Assembly (NCBI RefSeq): GCF_900108855.1
Contig: NZ_FNXY01000011.1
Location: 124,001 to 188,000, forward strand
From: Dyadobacter koreensis
Lineage (GTDB): Bacteria; Bacteroidota; Bacteroidia; Cytophagales; Spirosomataceae
Direction: 5' to 3'
Length of the DNA: 64,000 nt
How positions within the stretch are numbered: position 1 is the first letter of the stretch; every line of letters starts with the position of its first letter. The position numbers and the translations under genes are program-made. Below are positions 26,996 to 36,329 of this stretch, one piece after another. The notes under the pieces are model-generated. The model searched no databases. It was not told the DNA's origin and was given only the letters and a program-made list of their open reading frames with translations.

Positions 26996-27454
26996 ATATT
27001 TAGCAATCGGCAAAAGACGGAAAGCGCTACCAGCCGCAGTGGCTATAATATAACAGATCAGGACGCCAGTGCGATGATGATGAAAAATAAGGTTGAGGTA
27101 TTGCCCGCATATAATGTGCTGGCGGGCTGTGAAGATCAGTTTATTACCGGCATAAGCCTGCACCAGAACACCAATGACGGCACCTGCTTCAAAGATCACT
27201 TGGATCAGCTGTCAGTTCAGCAGTCTGTGACCCCTGAAAACATCATTGCTGACAGCATCTTTGGTACCGAAGAGAATTATGAGCTACTGGAAAACAAGGG
27301 GATAAACAATTATTTGAAATTCCCCCAGTTCCATAATGAGCAAAAGAAATCCTATAAGAATAACCCTTTTTTAAAAGAGAACTTCTATTACGATCCCGCT
27401 GCCGATAGCTATACCTGCCCCAATAAGCAGCAGATTACTTTTCGAAGCAGCTAA
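26996..27454 (+). pseudogene. IS1182-like transposase fragment
   Basis: The frame reads NITDQDASAMMMKNKVEV, then LPAYNVLAGCEDQFITGISL, IIADSIFGTEENYELLENKG, FPQFHNEQKKSYKNNPF and YDPAADSYTCPNKQ. These are the central DDE blocks of IS1182-type transposases. The N-terminal half and the C-terminus are missing, and the frame joins the decayed integrase just behind its stop. No terminal inverted repeats could be found. It is an IS relic that broke the second integrase or was carried with it. The next 210 bp, up to 27667, hold no gene that I can see. Confidence 0.75.
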
Positions 27455-27667
27455 TTTCCACATAATACAAGTTGGCTTGATTTGAATATAGCTGAAAGAT
27501 AACGTGTAATAATTTAGAATATACGCGCTAGGCAGAGACGCCATTCGACGCTGAGACAGAAGAATGCAACCATTTACAATTCAGAAAGAATTCGAAATTG
27601 CCTGATAGGTTTACCGTTTAGATGGGCTTAAAGTACCCATCAGGACACCTACAATGATTTTTACTGA

Positions 27668-29614
27668 ATGGCATCTGCTTCCCTATTAGCGAACGAAACT
27701 CTCAAAAAGGGTTCCAAATTCAATTTCCGGGCCTATCCATTAGCCCTTGGTATTCTGCTAATTGCAGTTTCGAACCTGACGCGTATTGCATTGACGCTCA
27801 AGTCGGCGGGCACAGCTGAATATAACCTAAACAGCATCCTAGGGATATTTACAATAGGTCTTTTCTACGACTTGATTAATGCGCTGTATTTTGTTTTGCC
27901 GCTGATGTTGATGGGATGGCTTACACCTTGCCGGCTCACTATCAAGCCTGGCTACAAATTGCTAGCAAATGGTCTCTTGTTTATACTAATATTTCTTCTT
28001 TTGCTGGATGCGGTTTCGGAATGGATTTTCTGGGATGAGTTTGAATCGAGGTTCAATTTCATAGCTGTTGACTATCTGGTCTATACCAATGAAGTGCTGG
28101 GCAATATCCGTCAGTCTTATCCGGTTGAAATAATCATCACCTTTCTGCTAATTTTAACGATCCTATTGACGTGGATGATGACTACCGTACTTTCAAACCA
28201 TACTATTTATCCATTCAGTTTCTGGAAGCGGTCTGTTATAACCGGCATCTATTCAGCGGTAATAATTGCAGCTTATTTTTTCGTCGACAACAAGGTCAGA
28301 CAGTTTAGTAATAACAATTATGTTAACGAGCTTGCGGGCAACGGGATGTATGAGCTCTTCGCGGCTTATCGCAACAATGAACTGGATTACAACCAGTTCT
28401 ATGCTACGTTAAGTAATCAAAAAGCCTTTGTTGATATTCATGCACTGATCAAAACCCGGGAAAGCCATTTCGTAGATCAAAATCCGTTCAGCATCCGGCG
28501 TGACATTGTGAATTTGGGGCCGGAATTGCGCAAAAACGTTGTTTTGATTAGTGTTGAGAGTTTGAGCGCTGATTTTCTAGGAAGCTTTGGCAACACCCAG
28601 CATATCACGCCGTTCCTGGATTCGCTGGCAGGGGTAAGTCTTTTATTTACCAATCTCTACGCGACTGGTACACGGACGGTGCGTGGATTGGAAGCATTGT
28701 CCATCGGCACACCACCTACACCAGGCCAGTCGATTGTACGACGTCCACATAATGAAGAACTGTTTACAATGGGAACTGTCTTCAAGCGAAAAGGTTATCA
28801 AACAAAGTTCATTTACGGTGGCTATGGTTATTTTGATAATATGGGCTATTTTTTTGAGCACAATGACTACCGTGTGGTGGATCGGAATGCTCTTAGCAAG
28901 AAAGAGATTGATTACGAAAACATCTGGGGTGTGGCCGATGAGAACCTATTTGAATTGGCGATGCGGGAAATTGATAACGGGACACAGGCTGGAAAACCGG
29001 TTTTTACGCACATCATGACTACTTCCAATCACCGTCCTTACACGTACCCTGATGGCAGGATTGACATTCCTTCCCACACCAGCAGGGAAGGTGCTGTTAA
29101 GTACACGGATTACGCCATCGGACAGTTCATCAAAAACGCTAGTCAAAAGCCTTGGTTTAAAAACACGTTGTTTCTCATTGTTGCAGATCACTGCGCGTCA
29201 AGCGCGGGCAAAACCGATTTGCCCATTGATCGTTACAAGATCCCGCTACTTGCCTACGCACCTGGCTTTGTAAAGCAAGGCACTATGCCCAGGCTTATGA
29301 GCCAGATTGATCTGGGGCCAACAATCCTGGGGTTGCTTCACTTTTCCTACCGCAGTCAGTTCTTCGGTTATGATATTTTTAAGCTTGAAGCTGGGCGCGA
29401 GCGGGCCTTTATCAGTACTTACCAGAGTTTAGGTTACATCAAGCATGACTCGTTAGTAATACTGAAACCGCAAAGAATCAGCGGCACATTCGTTCCAAAC
29501 TTCGACGATGGTTCAAGGCGTGCTGTCACTTCGGATAATCGGCTCATTAATGAGGCCATTGCCTGGTATCAATCTGCCAGCTTTCAGTTCAAAAACGGAT
29601 TATTGAAAAAGTAA
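27668..29614 (+). CDS. LTA synthase family membrane sulfatase-fold protein (phosphoglycerol transferase-like)
   Basis: The 648-residue protein has five membrane helices in about residues 20-210, then an extracytoplasmic alkaline-phosphatase-like domain from about residue 290. That domain shows VVLISVESLSADFLG (metal-binding Glu), YATGTRTVRGLEAL (nucleophile Thr), HIMTTSNHRPYTYP and LFLIVADHCASSAG (metal-binding Asp-His). This is the LtaS/MdoB/EptA-like plan. It transfers a phosphoglycerol or similar group to an envelope glycan, or hydrolyses it. Gram-negative bacteria lack lipoteichoic acid, so periplasmic glucan or LPS is the likelier acceptor. Its stop and the next ATG share one base. Confidence 0.9.
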   Translation: MASASLLANETLKKGSKFNFRAYPLALGILLIAVSNLTRIALTLKSAGTAEYNLNSILGIFTIGLFYDLINALYFVLPLMLMGWLTPCRLTIKPGYKLLANGLLFILIFLLLLDAVSEWIFWDEFESRFNFIAVDYLVYTNEVLGNIRQSYPVEIIITFLLILTILLTWMMTTVLSNHTIYPFSFWKRSVITGIYSAVIIAAYFFVDNKVRQFSNNNYVNELAGNGMYELFAAYRNNELDYNQFYATLSNQKAFVDIHALIKTRESHFVDQNPFSIRRDIVNLGPELRKNVVLISVESLSADFLGSFGNTQHITPFLDSLAGVSLLFTNLYATGTRTVRGLEALSIGTPPTPGQSIVRRPHNEELFTMGTVFKRKGYQTKFIYGGYGYFDNMGYFFEHNDYRVVDRNALSKKEIDYENIWGVADENLFELAMREIDNGTQAGKPVFTHIMTTSNHRPYTYPDGRIDIPSHTSREGAVKYTDYAIGQFIKNASQKPWFKNTLFLIVADHCASSAGKTDLPIDRYKIPLLAYAPGFVKQGTMPRLMSQIDLGPTILGLLHFSYRSQFFGYDIFKLEAGRERAFISTYQSLGYIKHDSLVILKPQRISGTFVPNFDDGSRRAVTSDNRLINEAIAWYQSASFQFKNGLLKK

Positions 29615-30240
29615 TGGAAACTAAAATGAATTATCAATCGGTGCTTGATCAAATTGAAGCTTTTGTATCAGCTCAATTATCCGCTTATGGTGAGCCGTTG
29701 GCGTATCACAACCTGAATCATACCCGGAATGTGGTATCAAATGCTGCGCAAATTGCTGCGCACTATCAATTGTCTGCTCCGGATCAATTTGTGGTTTTAT
29801 CAGCCAGTTGGTTTCATGATCTGGGCTACGTAAATGGAGACCCTGCGGGCCACGAGCAGCGAGGTGCATTAATTTTCCGTGAATTCGCTAACAGTTTGTT
29901 AATTGAGGGTGATCTCATAGCACACGTAATAGGCTGCATTTTGGCAACGACGCTACCTCAAAAACCTACTAATCTATTAGAATCAATTGTCTGCGATGCA
30001 GACCTGTATCATTTTGGCACATCAGAGTTTGCGGGAAAAGACCTGTTAATGTTAGAAGAAACCAGCCATAGGTTGAAAACAGATTTCCCTGCTGCCAGCT
30101 GGCTGGCAGGATCCGCAAAGCTCTTACGGTCTCACCAGTTTTGCACTTCCTATTGTCAGGACAAACTTACAGACCAAAAGCAAGATAATCTCAGGCAATT
30201 GGAAGCCCGAATGGGCACCGCATCCAGAGCAGATCAATAA
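29614..30240 (+). CDS. HD domain metal-dependent phosphohydrolase
   Basis: The 208-residue protein has the HD signature with metal ligands in HNLNHTRNVVSNAA, SWFHDLGYVNGDPAGHEQRG and the distal CDADLYHFGT. This corresponds to the H...HD...D set. Such proteins hydrolyse phosphate esters, often nucleotides. It is translationally coupled to the LTA synthase-like gene (TAATG). ATG four codons later is a possible alternative start. It is cytoplasmic, as no signal peptide is present. Whether it processes a product of its neighbour is unknown. Confidence 0.88.
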   Translation: METKMNYQSVLDQIEAFVSAQLSAYGEPLAYHNLNHTRNVVSNAAQIAAHYQLSAPDQFVVLSASWFHDLGYVNGDPAGHEQRGALIFREFANSLLIEGDLIAHVIGCILATTLPQKPTNLLESIVCDADLYHFGTSEFAGKDLLMLEETSHRLKTDFPAASWLAGSAKLLRSHQFCTSYCQDKLTDQKQDNLRQLEARMGTASRADQ

Positions 30241-30938
30241 ACCAGCTGGTGTTTGCGCACTGCTTTTCCCCATTTGTACTGATGCGTCCAGTATGCCACT
30301 TTCATTGATAGAAAACCAATACCTGCCCCCACAAGCACGTCGCTGATGTAATGCCGGTTATTGGCCACGCGCAGTAATCCTACGGACGAAGCCACTGTGT
30401 AAGACGCGTAAGGTATCCATGGATAGCGGTCTTTATACTCTTCATTCAAAAAGGTGGCTGCCGCAAAGGCCTGGGTGGTATGACCGGAGGGGAACGAATT
30501 GTAGCTGCTGCCATCAGGCCGGAGCGTATGGGTGGCAGATTTCAAAAGTGTAACAGTTGTCAGCGCCATTGCTTCCCCTTTAATCAGAATAACAGTCCGG
30601 TTAATAAGATCTGTTTTGGACTTGACGCCAAAGGCGTCAAGTCCAAAGGCCACTATTAGGGGTGAAAATTGAAGATAGTCATCAACATTAGTGCGGAACC
30701 GGGGAATGAGGTGGTTTCGTTCTTCGGCCACTTCGTTTCTAATTGCTTCTTCGGAATGCCCTGTTGACAACAAACCACCGATAATCAGCGAAGCAGGCGG
30801 ATAAAATGACCGGCGTGTGATGGGTTTTTGGGTCGGCAGCGTATCACCTGGCATCATAGGTGAAGCACTCGCCCAGCTGCTAAATACAATAAGGATTATC
30901 AATGTACGCATGATCAGAAATAGAATATATGGATGCAA
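30234..30938 (-). CDS. PAP2 family phosphatase
   Basis: The 234-residue protein carries the three acid phosphatase motifs of PAP2. They are KSATHTLRPDGSSY (motif 1, incomplete Lys-Arg form), SFPSGHTTQAFAAATFL (motif 2, catalytic His) and ANNRHYISDVLVGAGIG (motif 3, His nucleophile). The N-terminus is a signal peptide (start perhaps at MRTLIILIV), and membrane helices follow. Substrates of the family are lipid phosphates such as undecaprenyl pyrophosphate or phosphatidic acid. It is last in a minus-strand group with a TonB receptor and a two-component pair. It meets the HD gene end to end, with 7 bp overlap. Confidence 0.93.
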   Translation of the reverse strand: MHPYILFLIMRTLIILIVFSSWASASPMMPGDTLPTQKPITRRSFYPPASLIIGGLLSTGHSEEAIRNEVAEERNHLIPRFRTNVDDYLQFSPLIVAFGLDAFGVKSKTDLINRTVILIKGEAMALTTVTLLKSATHTLRPDGSSYNSFPSGHTTQAFAAATFLNEEYKDRYPWIPYASYTVASSVGLLRVANNRHYISDVLVGAGIGFLSMKVAYWTHQYKWGKAVRKHQLVY

Positions 30939-30939
30939 G

Positions 30940-33348
30940 TCAAAATTTGAAGCTGTAACCCGCCCGGATCAACTGGGTTTCGTAGTAATCGCGGCTTGTG
31001 TAATGAAAGCCTTCGCCGTAAACAGTTTTGCGAACGATGAGCGTTCCGAGAAGATCGGTTGCATTCACAAACAGCTCGCCTTTACGCAGCTGACGTTTTG
31101 CACCTGCATCAACGGAGAAGCGATAACCGGTTCGGCCCTGCGGTACGATGTCGGGTGCGTGATAGATAACTGCTACCTGCAACTCGGTCTTTTTTCCTTT
31201 TAATAACGCATTGATTTTCGCACTGCCTGAAGTAAGCTGCTGTTTGCCAGCACTGTATATTGAACGGACCGGATAGAGGTTTTCCACCGTAAATGCATCA
31301 ATGCTACTGCGGTAAAGGTTAGCATTGACATTAAGCGAAAACCATGGGGCAAGATCTTGTTGCCAGACAAGTTCACCACCGATGTTATAGCTCTTACCTG
31401 CATTTTGGAAAAGATTGTAGATCAGTGTGCTACCAGGTATAGTAGTTCCAATGCGCGTAATAGTACCGTTAGTCTGCTTGTGATAAGCTGCCGCGTAAAG
31501 CGAACCGCGAGTCCAGTTGGATTTGTATCCTGCCTCAAAGGAGCTGGTAAATTGTGGTTTGAGCGCAGGATTTCCGATTTTAATGATTTCGGCATCGTCA
31601 TATTTTGGGAAAATGCGGATATCCACTTCGTTAGGGCGGTCAACACGCCGGTTATAGAAAAGCGAAATTTTATCATGCTCATTGAGCTTAAAAGCCAGAC
31701 GCACATTGGGGAAAGGCTTTGCGTAAAAATATCCATCACTCTTATAGGTGGGATGCGTTGGACTGACAGTATAACGCAGATTAATATACTCTACGCGCAG
31801 ACCTGCTTCCAGATCGAACTTACGGTTTTCGAAAACATAGTTGCCGTACAAAGCAGGAATCGTTTCCTTGTAGTTGGCCCAGCCGCCTGCAAGACTATCA
31901 AGAGGTGAATTCAAGCCTGGAAAAAACTGCATATTTGCTGGAATAAACCTCCTTCGCAGTTTCATTCCGCCTTCAAAGCGCCCATAGCGCAGTGGCCGGA
32001 TATAGTCAGCATTCAAATCGAAAACATTTTCATCCGAAAGTAGCTTAAATGCATCGTGACCAGTGAAATCGGGCATCATGTTGGTAAATAAATACTTCTC
32101 ATCTTCCCGGTGAAATGTATAGTTAAAGCCAATATTCAGAAGGCGGCCCGGTTGTTGATATTTATGCTGGTAGGAGGCTGTCGCAGTGACCGTGGTTTTT
32201 AATTCATCTTCTAAAAACTGCCATAAGCGGCGGCGTTGCGTAAGATCTGCATTAAAAAACGGCTGATCTCCCCGGTCCAGGATTTTCTCGCTGCTGAATA
32301 GGACAGAAGCCGACAATGCATTGTGCTCATCCCAATTCCAGTCAGCGCCTGCTTTGGATGTGATCACATTCGTACTTCGGTTACGCTTTAACTGCTGCCG
32401 GATAGTGTCGCCCGAATCGTAGTAACGGTCTGTGAATTCATTCTTGTTAAGTGTCGGTGTGTGCAGGTAATCACCCTGAAAAAAGATGTTCAGTTTTTGT
32501 TTTTTGTAATTAAGGGCAAACGAAGGGTTCAGTTTGAGCGTGTTTCTGGATTGCGGGCGGATGTCAGGGAAATTATCTTTTCGTACCCACAATGCGCCTA
32601 ATCCCATGGTCATGCCGACCTTGCCATTGAAGCCTTCCTGTTTATTCTTTTTGTAAATGATGTTGATAATTCCTGCATTACCATTTGCATCGTACCGGGC
32701 GGAAGGGTTATTGATGATCTCGATCCTTTCGATGGCAGATGCGGGGATATTATCAAGACTTGTCTGATTTCCAAAGCCGGTCAGCGCGGTCTGCTGACCA
32801 TCTACCAACACTGCGACCTTGTCGCTTCCGCGCAGCATCACCTTCCCGTCTTCGCCAGCCGTAACACCTGGCAGGTTTTTCAGCGCTTGCAAGACAGATC
32901 CGCCACTTTGGCTCAGGTTTCTGCTGACGTCGAAGACTTTCCTGTCAAGCCGTGCATCTATGCCATCGGCCTGGGCTCCTTTGACGAGCACCTCTTGCAA
33001 AACCTGGGCGTCTTCGCGCATTTCAAGCACACCTAGGTCAAGGAAAGCGCTCAATGCGCCTACCGTTAAAGGTGTTTTCAATGTTTGAAACCCAAGGAAA
33101 GCACATTCTACCAAATAATTTCCTGGTACAATATCGGATAGTGTAAAACGTCCATCGGCAGCTGTGATCGTTCCGGTCACAAACGCGCTGTCCTTTTCAG
33201 TTTTCAAAATCACATTGACGAAAGGCAGCATTTCCTTCTTAGGAAGCGAAGAGACCTGTCCCGACATCGTGACCTTGCTTACCTGAGCGTGAACGCTATT
33301 GAGTGCCGCTATCAAAAATAACAGGATTAACGATTTTTGGAAAGCCAT
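30940..33348 (-). CDS. outer membrane TonB-dependent receptor with carboxypeptidase-like regulatory domain
   Basis: The 802-residue protein has a signal peptide (LILLFLIAALNSVHAQ) and a CarboxypepD_reg domain of about 80 residues (FTLSDIVPGNYLVECAFLG). The plug is next (GGSVLQALKNLPGVTAGEDG, NNPSARYDANGNAGIINI), then a 22-strand type barrel of the OMP_b-brl_3 family with YNRRVDRPNEVDIRIFP, ending in LIRAGYSFKF with a terminal aromatic residue. It imports or senses an unknown ligand. It lies 61 bp after the sensor kinase gene, so it is likely under its control. The PAP2 gene follows with a 1-bp gap. Confidence 0.94.
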   Translation of the reverse strand: MAFQKSLILLFLIAALNSVHAQVSKVTMSGQVSSLPKKEMLPFVNVILKTEKDSAFVTGTITAADGRFTLSDIVPGNYLVECAFLGFQTLKTPLTVGALSAFLDLGVLEMREDAQVLQEVLVKGAQADGIDARLDRKVFDVSRNLSQSGGSVLQALKNLPGVTAGEDGKVMLRGSDKVAVLVDGQQTALTGFGNQTSLDNIPASAIERIEIINNPSARYDANGNAGIINIIYKKNKQEGFNGKVGMTMGLGALWVRKDNFPDIRPQSRNTLKLNPSFALNYKKQKLNIFFQGDYLHTPTLNKNEFTDRYYDSGDTIRQQLKRNRSTNVITSKAGADWNWDEHNALSASVLFSSEKILDRGDQPFFNADLTQRRRLWQFLEDELKTTVTATASYQHKYQQPGRLLNIGFNYTFHREDEKYLFTNMMPDFTGHDAFKLLSDENVFDLNADYIRPLRYGRFEGGMKLRRRFIPANMQFFPGLNSPLDSLAGGWANYKETIPALYGNYVFENRKFDLEAGLRVEYINLRYTVSPTHPTYKSDGYFYAKPFPNVRLAFKLNEHDKISLFYNRRVDRPNEVDIRIFPKYDDAEIIKIGNPALKPQFTSSFEAGYKSNWTRGSLYAAAYHKQTNGTITRIGTTIPGSTLIYNLFQNAGKSYNIGGELVWQQDLAPWFSLNVNANLYRSSIDAFTVENLYPVRSIYSAGKQQLTSGSAKINALLKGKKTELQVAVIYHAPDIVPQGRTGYRFSVDAGAKRQLRKGELFVNATDLLGTLIVRKTVYGEGFHYTSRDYYETQLIRAGYSFKF

Positions 33349-33408
33349 TCAGGTTCTTATTTGATCTGATGGTGAAAGTCGTAATCGATTTGGAAGAAAT
33401 TTAGAATT

Positions 33409-34689
33409 TCAGAAGCTTACAGTAAAATGATGATGTCCGCAGTTGAAATGGTACGTGATCTGCCAGCCGTACCGCTCACAGATCTCACGGGCGATAGCAA
33501 GTCCAAGGCCACTACCGGCATGCTCGACAGATGCCTGTGCGAACCGCCGGAAAAGGTTTTGCTCATTAAGCGGTGAAATGCCCGTGTTGTCAAATATTAA
33601 CTTGCGTTGGTCCGAGCGTACAGAAACGCTGCCGCCTGCCGGGGTGTAGCGCAGCGCATTCACAAGCAAATTGGTTAGCAGGATTTCTAAAAGGATAGGA
33701 TTGGCTTGCAATGTCATTTCACTTACTTGCTGGGTACAGCGAATGCCGCTGCTTTCAAACCGATCGGCGAATTGCGCGCTCAATTCAGCAAGTAACCCGG
33801 GAACCGAAATGTCCAGCTGGTTGTCAAATTGGGCATGTTCGATTTTTGCCAGAAGTAAAAGGTTTTTATTAATCCTTGTCACGCGGTTAATGGCCTGATA
33901 CGCATCTTCTAGGATCTGCATTTGCGGCTGATCCAGCAAGTGGCTTTGCAGCAGCAGGTCAAGCTTAGTTTTGACAACTGCTAACGGAGTTTGCAGCTCA
34001 TGGGAGGCATTTTCAGTAAATTCTTTTTGCTGCCTGAAGGAGGCCAGGCTAGCATCAATGAGCCGGTCAAGGCTTTGGTTCAAATCACTAAATTCAGTAA
34101 CTTGCGATACAGGGAATGCTACCGGTTTGCCGCCTTCCAATCTGAAAGCATTCAGACTGGCCAGTGTATCATAAAATGGCCGCCAAACGCGCAGCGATGT
34201 TCTGCGGTTAAGATAAATGAAGCCTGCAAATAGCACAATAAAGAAGAAAATGGTGACCGCCGCGATCGCCAGGATCGTTTCGTCGATTTCTTCCATATTG
34301 GTTTCAATCAGCACCCGTAGGAGTGTTCCATTCACACGGATATCGGTCGTCAGGCAACGAAACTGCTCACGGTCTTTCATGAAAGTATCAAACCGGATCA
34401 GCGTGTAACTGCTGTCTGCACTGGGCGCAGTAGCCTGGGTAAAAGAAAACCCTGGCTGCACTTTGTCCAGTACACCGATCATTTCAGTCACAGAGCTGTC
34501 GGGAAGATTCAGGCTGGTCAATCTTTTTTCAAGTTTTTCACGGATTGCATAATGGTGTTTATCCAATTCATTTTCCCAGATCCAGTTAATGGTTAGAAAA
34601 TAAAAGGGAATACTCACGATCAGTACGACCAACGCATAAATCACCAGCGGGCGAAGGCTTTGGTCCAGTAATTTATTCATCCTTCCCAT
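33409..34689 (-). CDS. sensor histidine kinase
   Basis: The 426-residue protein has membrane helices near residues 14-35 and 138-160 around a periplasmic sensor of about 100 residues. The HisKA box is FTENASHELQTPLAVVKTKL with the phosphorylated His. The ATPase has ILLTNLLVNALRYTPAGG (N box), RKLIFDNTGIS (G1) and GSGLGLAIAREICERYG (G2). The response regulator gene upstream overlaps it by 13 bp, so the two are coupled. The gene order suggests that the TonB receptor and PAP2 phosphatase downstream are targets. Confidence 0.96.
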   Translation of the reverse strand: MGRMNKLLDQSLRPLVIYALVVLIVSIPFYFLTINWIWENELDKHHYAIREKLEKRLTSLNLPDSSVTEMIGVLDKVQPGFSFTQATAPSADSSYTLIRFDTFMKDREQFRCLTTDIRVNGTLLRVLIETNMEEIDETILAIAAVTIFFFIVLFAGFIYLNRRTSLRVWRPFYDTLASLNAFRLEGGKPVAFPVSQVTEFSDLNQSLDRLIDASLASFRQQKEFTENASHELQTPLAVVKTKLDLLLQSHLLDQPQMQILEDAYQAINRVTRINKNLLLLAKIEHAQFDNQLDISVPGLLAELSAQFADRFESSGIRCTQQVSEMTLQANPILLEILLTNLLVNALRYTPAGGSVSVRSDQRKLIFDNTGISPLNEQNLFRRFAQASVEHAGSGLGLAIAREICERYGWQITYHFNCGHHHFTVSF

Positions 34690-35351
34690 TTGTAGCCTGT
34701 TGCGTAGATCGTTTTGAGATAATTACCGTAACCAGCTTCGGTCAACTTCTTTTTCAGGTTTTTAACATGCGCATATACGAAGTCATGGTTATCAAACATA
34801 TCGGCAATGTCTCCTGACAAATGCTCCGCCAAGGCGCTTTTAGCGATCACACGGTTTTTATTGCTGATAAAAAATAAAAGTAGGTCCAGCTCCTTGCGCG
34901 TTAATAAGACTACTGAACCATTCACAGTTACAACTCTTGAAGATAAATTTACTTTTAGCTCGTTTTGCAGGACATTGTTTTGGTTGGCAAAGCTCCTGCG
35001 ACGGATCACTGAGTAAATGCGCGCTGCCAGTTCAGGCAAATGGAAGGGCTTAGCCAGATAATCGTCTGCACCCGCATGCAGGCCCCTAATTTTGTTTTTG
35101 TAGTCGTTATTGGCAGAAATAATGATCACGCCGTCCTGCTGCCCTTGTTCTTTAAGGATGTCAAGAATGTCCAGCCCATCACCACCAGGTAGCATTAAAT
35201 CCAAGAGGATACATTCATAACGATACAGCTCGACTTTTTCTCTGGCCTGTGCCCATGTGCCGGCATATTCGCACAGATAATCCTGTGCGGATAAATAGGC
35301 ACCAATGTCGGCAGCGAGTTCTGGTTCGTCTTCGATGATCAGGATTTTCAT
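34677..35351 (-). CDS. OmpR-family response regulator
   Basis: I start at MKILIIEDEPELAAD (35351); the longer frame from 35399 adds 16 unrelated residues. The receiver has IIEDE, the phospho-acceptor Asp in LLDLMLPGGDG, the conserved IIISAN switch and LAKPF Lys. The winged-helix domain covers about residues 125-225, with VVTVNGSVVLLTRKELDLLL and VYAHVKNLKKKLTEAG. It partners the kinase gene with which it overlaps. A binding site was not identified. Confidence 0.96.
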   Translation of the reverse strand: MKILIIEDEPELAADIGAYLSAQDYLCEYAGTWAQAREKVELYRYECILLDLMLPGGDGLDILDILKEQGQQDGVIIISANNDYKNKIRGLHAGADDYLAKPFHLPELAARIYSVIRRRSFANQNNVLQNELKVNLSSRVVTVNGSVVLLTRKELDLLLFFISNKNRVIAKSALAEHLSGDIADMFDNHDFVYAHVKNLKKKLTEAGYGNYLKTIYATGYKWEG

Positions 35352-35578
35352 TTCGGAAATTACGTCGATGATTTGGAATTCTTTTAGATTAAGATACATA
35401 AATTGTTTTTAACCTCCGTACAAAATTTTATAAGTAAGATTTCTACGGAGGTTAAATGTTAATATTCGAATACTCCTACTGGTTAAGAAAATATTAGATA
35501 CAGACTCCATTCCAGGCAGTTGCTGGTCTATATCCTCAGTAATTTTTGAGCTATGCTACTTTCCTATATCTTTTCACA

Positions 35579-35863
35579 CTATTTTTTAATCCAGTTAGAC
35601 AAAGTAGGCTCAGTAACCTGGTAACGGTCTGCTATGTACTTCTGACTTGAACCCTTCAAAAGCAATGCTTCAATCTCGGGTCTGTACTGATCAAGTTTAC
35701 TTTTACCAGGGCCAGTGGGCCCACCTAATTTTATCCCCGATCATTTTTTAGGCGCAAGTGACTCTTTCGTCCACTTACTGATCAGGTCTCTTTCAATTTC
35801 TGATACCATTGCAAAAACCATCGCCATTACTTTACTCTGAATTGAGTCGTCTAGTTGCCAGGC
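35579..35863 (-). pseudogene. C-terminal remnant of an Mpi-like serine DNA invertase
   Basis: The minus-strand frame reads SIQSKVMAMVFAMVSEIERD, LISKWTKESLAPKK, an in-frame TGA (in the sequence tgatcg), then SGIKLGGPTGPGKSKLDQYR and PEIEALLLKGSSQKYIADRY, and ends in a helix-turn-helix (TEPTLSNWIKK). These are the long E-helix and C-terminal HTH of serine invertases such as Mpi of Bacteroides. The catalytic N-terminal domain is absent, replaced by a MITE-like element at 35865. It is inactive. The 930 bp between the regulator and the SusC gene otherwise hold no intact gene. Confidence 0.85.
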
Positions 35864-35864
35864 T

Positions 35865-36035
35865 GGAGAATTCGGAGCCACTGATCACCCAAATTCGGAA
35901 ATTGAGGGCAGGGATTTTCGATTGGAATTGACCAGTGTAAGGGAATGATTGATAATTATTTAGCCTACGTTGAGTAATAGTCTCTTGATGGTCAATCTGC
36001 CACGGAATCATATGGTCAGCGCGTCAGAATTCTCC
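35865..36035. mobile_element. MITE-like element, copy A
   Basis: This is a 171-bp element with terminal inverted repeats GGAGAATTCGGA and TCAGAATTCTCC. It contains ATTGACCAGTGTAAG and TGGTCAATCTGCCACG and has no coding capacity. A copy of identical length is at 62040-62210, and a shortened form at 52003. It interrupts the invertase remnant. Target duplications are not evident. Confidence 0.75.
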
Positions 36036-36254
36036 ACAAAAAACTCCACAGCTTCCATTTCGCAAGCATCCAGGCCTATATTTTACCAGGGTCAAACTTT
36101 ATAAAAAGTACTATTCGAGCATTCTGGAAGCGTTGACAGTACTTAACCCCTTTTTAATCCTAAATCAAAATATTCCCAAAAAAAACAACCCGCTCCTCAC
36201 ACCAATATAATAATTCCTTAACCCACAGGTAATACCACCTTTTTACTGTGCAAC

Positions 36255-36262
36255 TACCTTTG
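36255..36262 (+). promoter_or_regulatory. -7 box ahead of the SusC-like gene
   Basis: TACCTTTG fits the TAnnTTTG consensus and lies 68 bp before the ATG. No TTG is present at the expected -33 position, so activation by a regulator is possible. Confidence 0.4.
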
Positions 36263-36329
36263 TTGCCTTACAAACAACCAGTTGCATAACAGCCTTTACT
36301 AGTGCTGTTTTAAAGAACCGCTCATAAAT

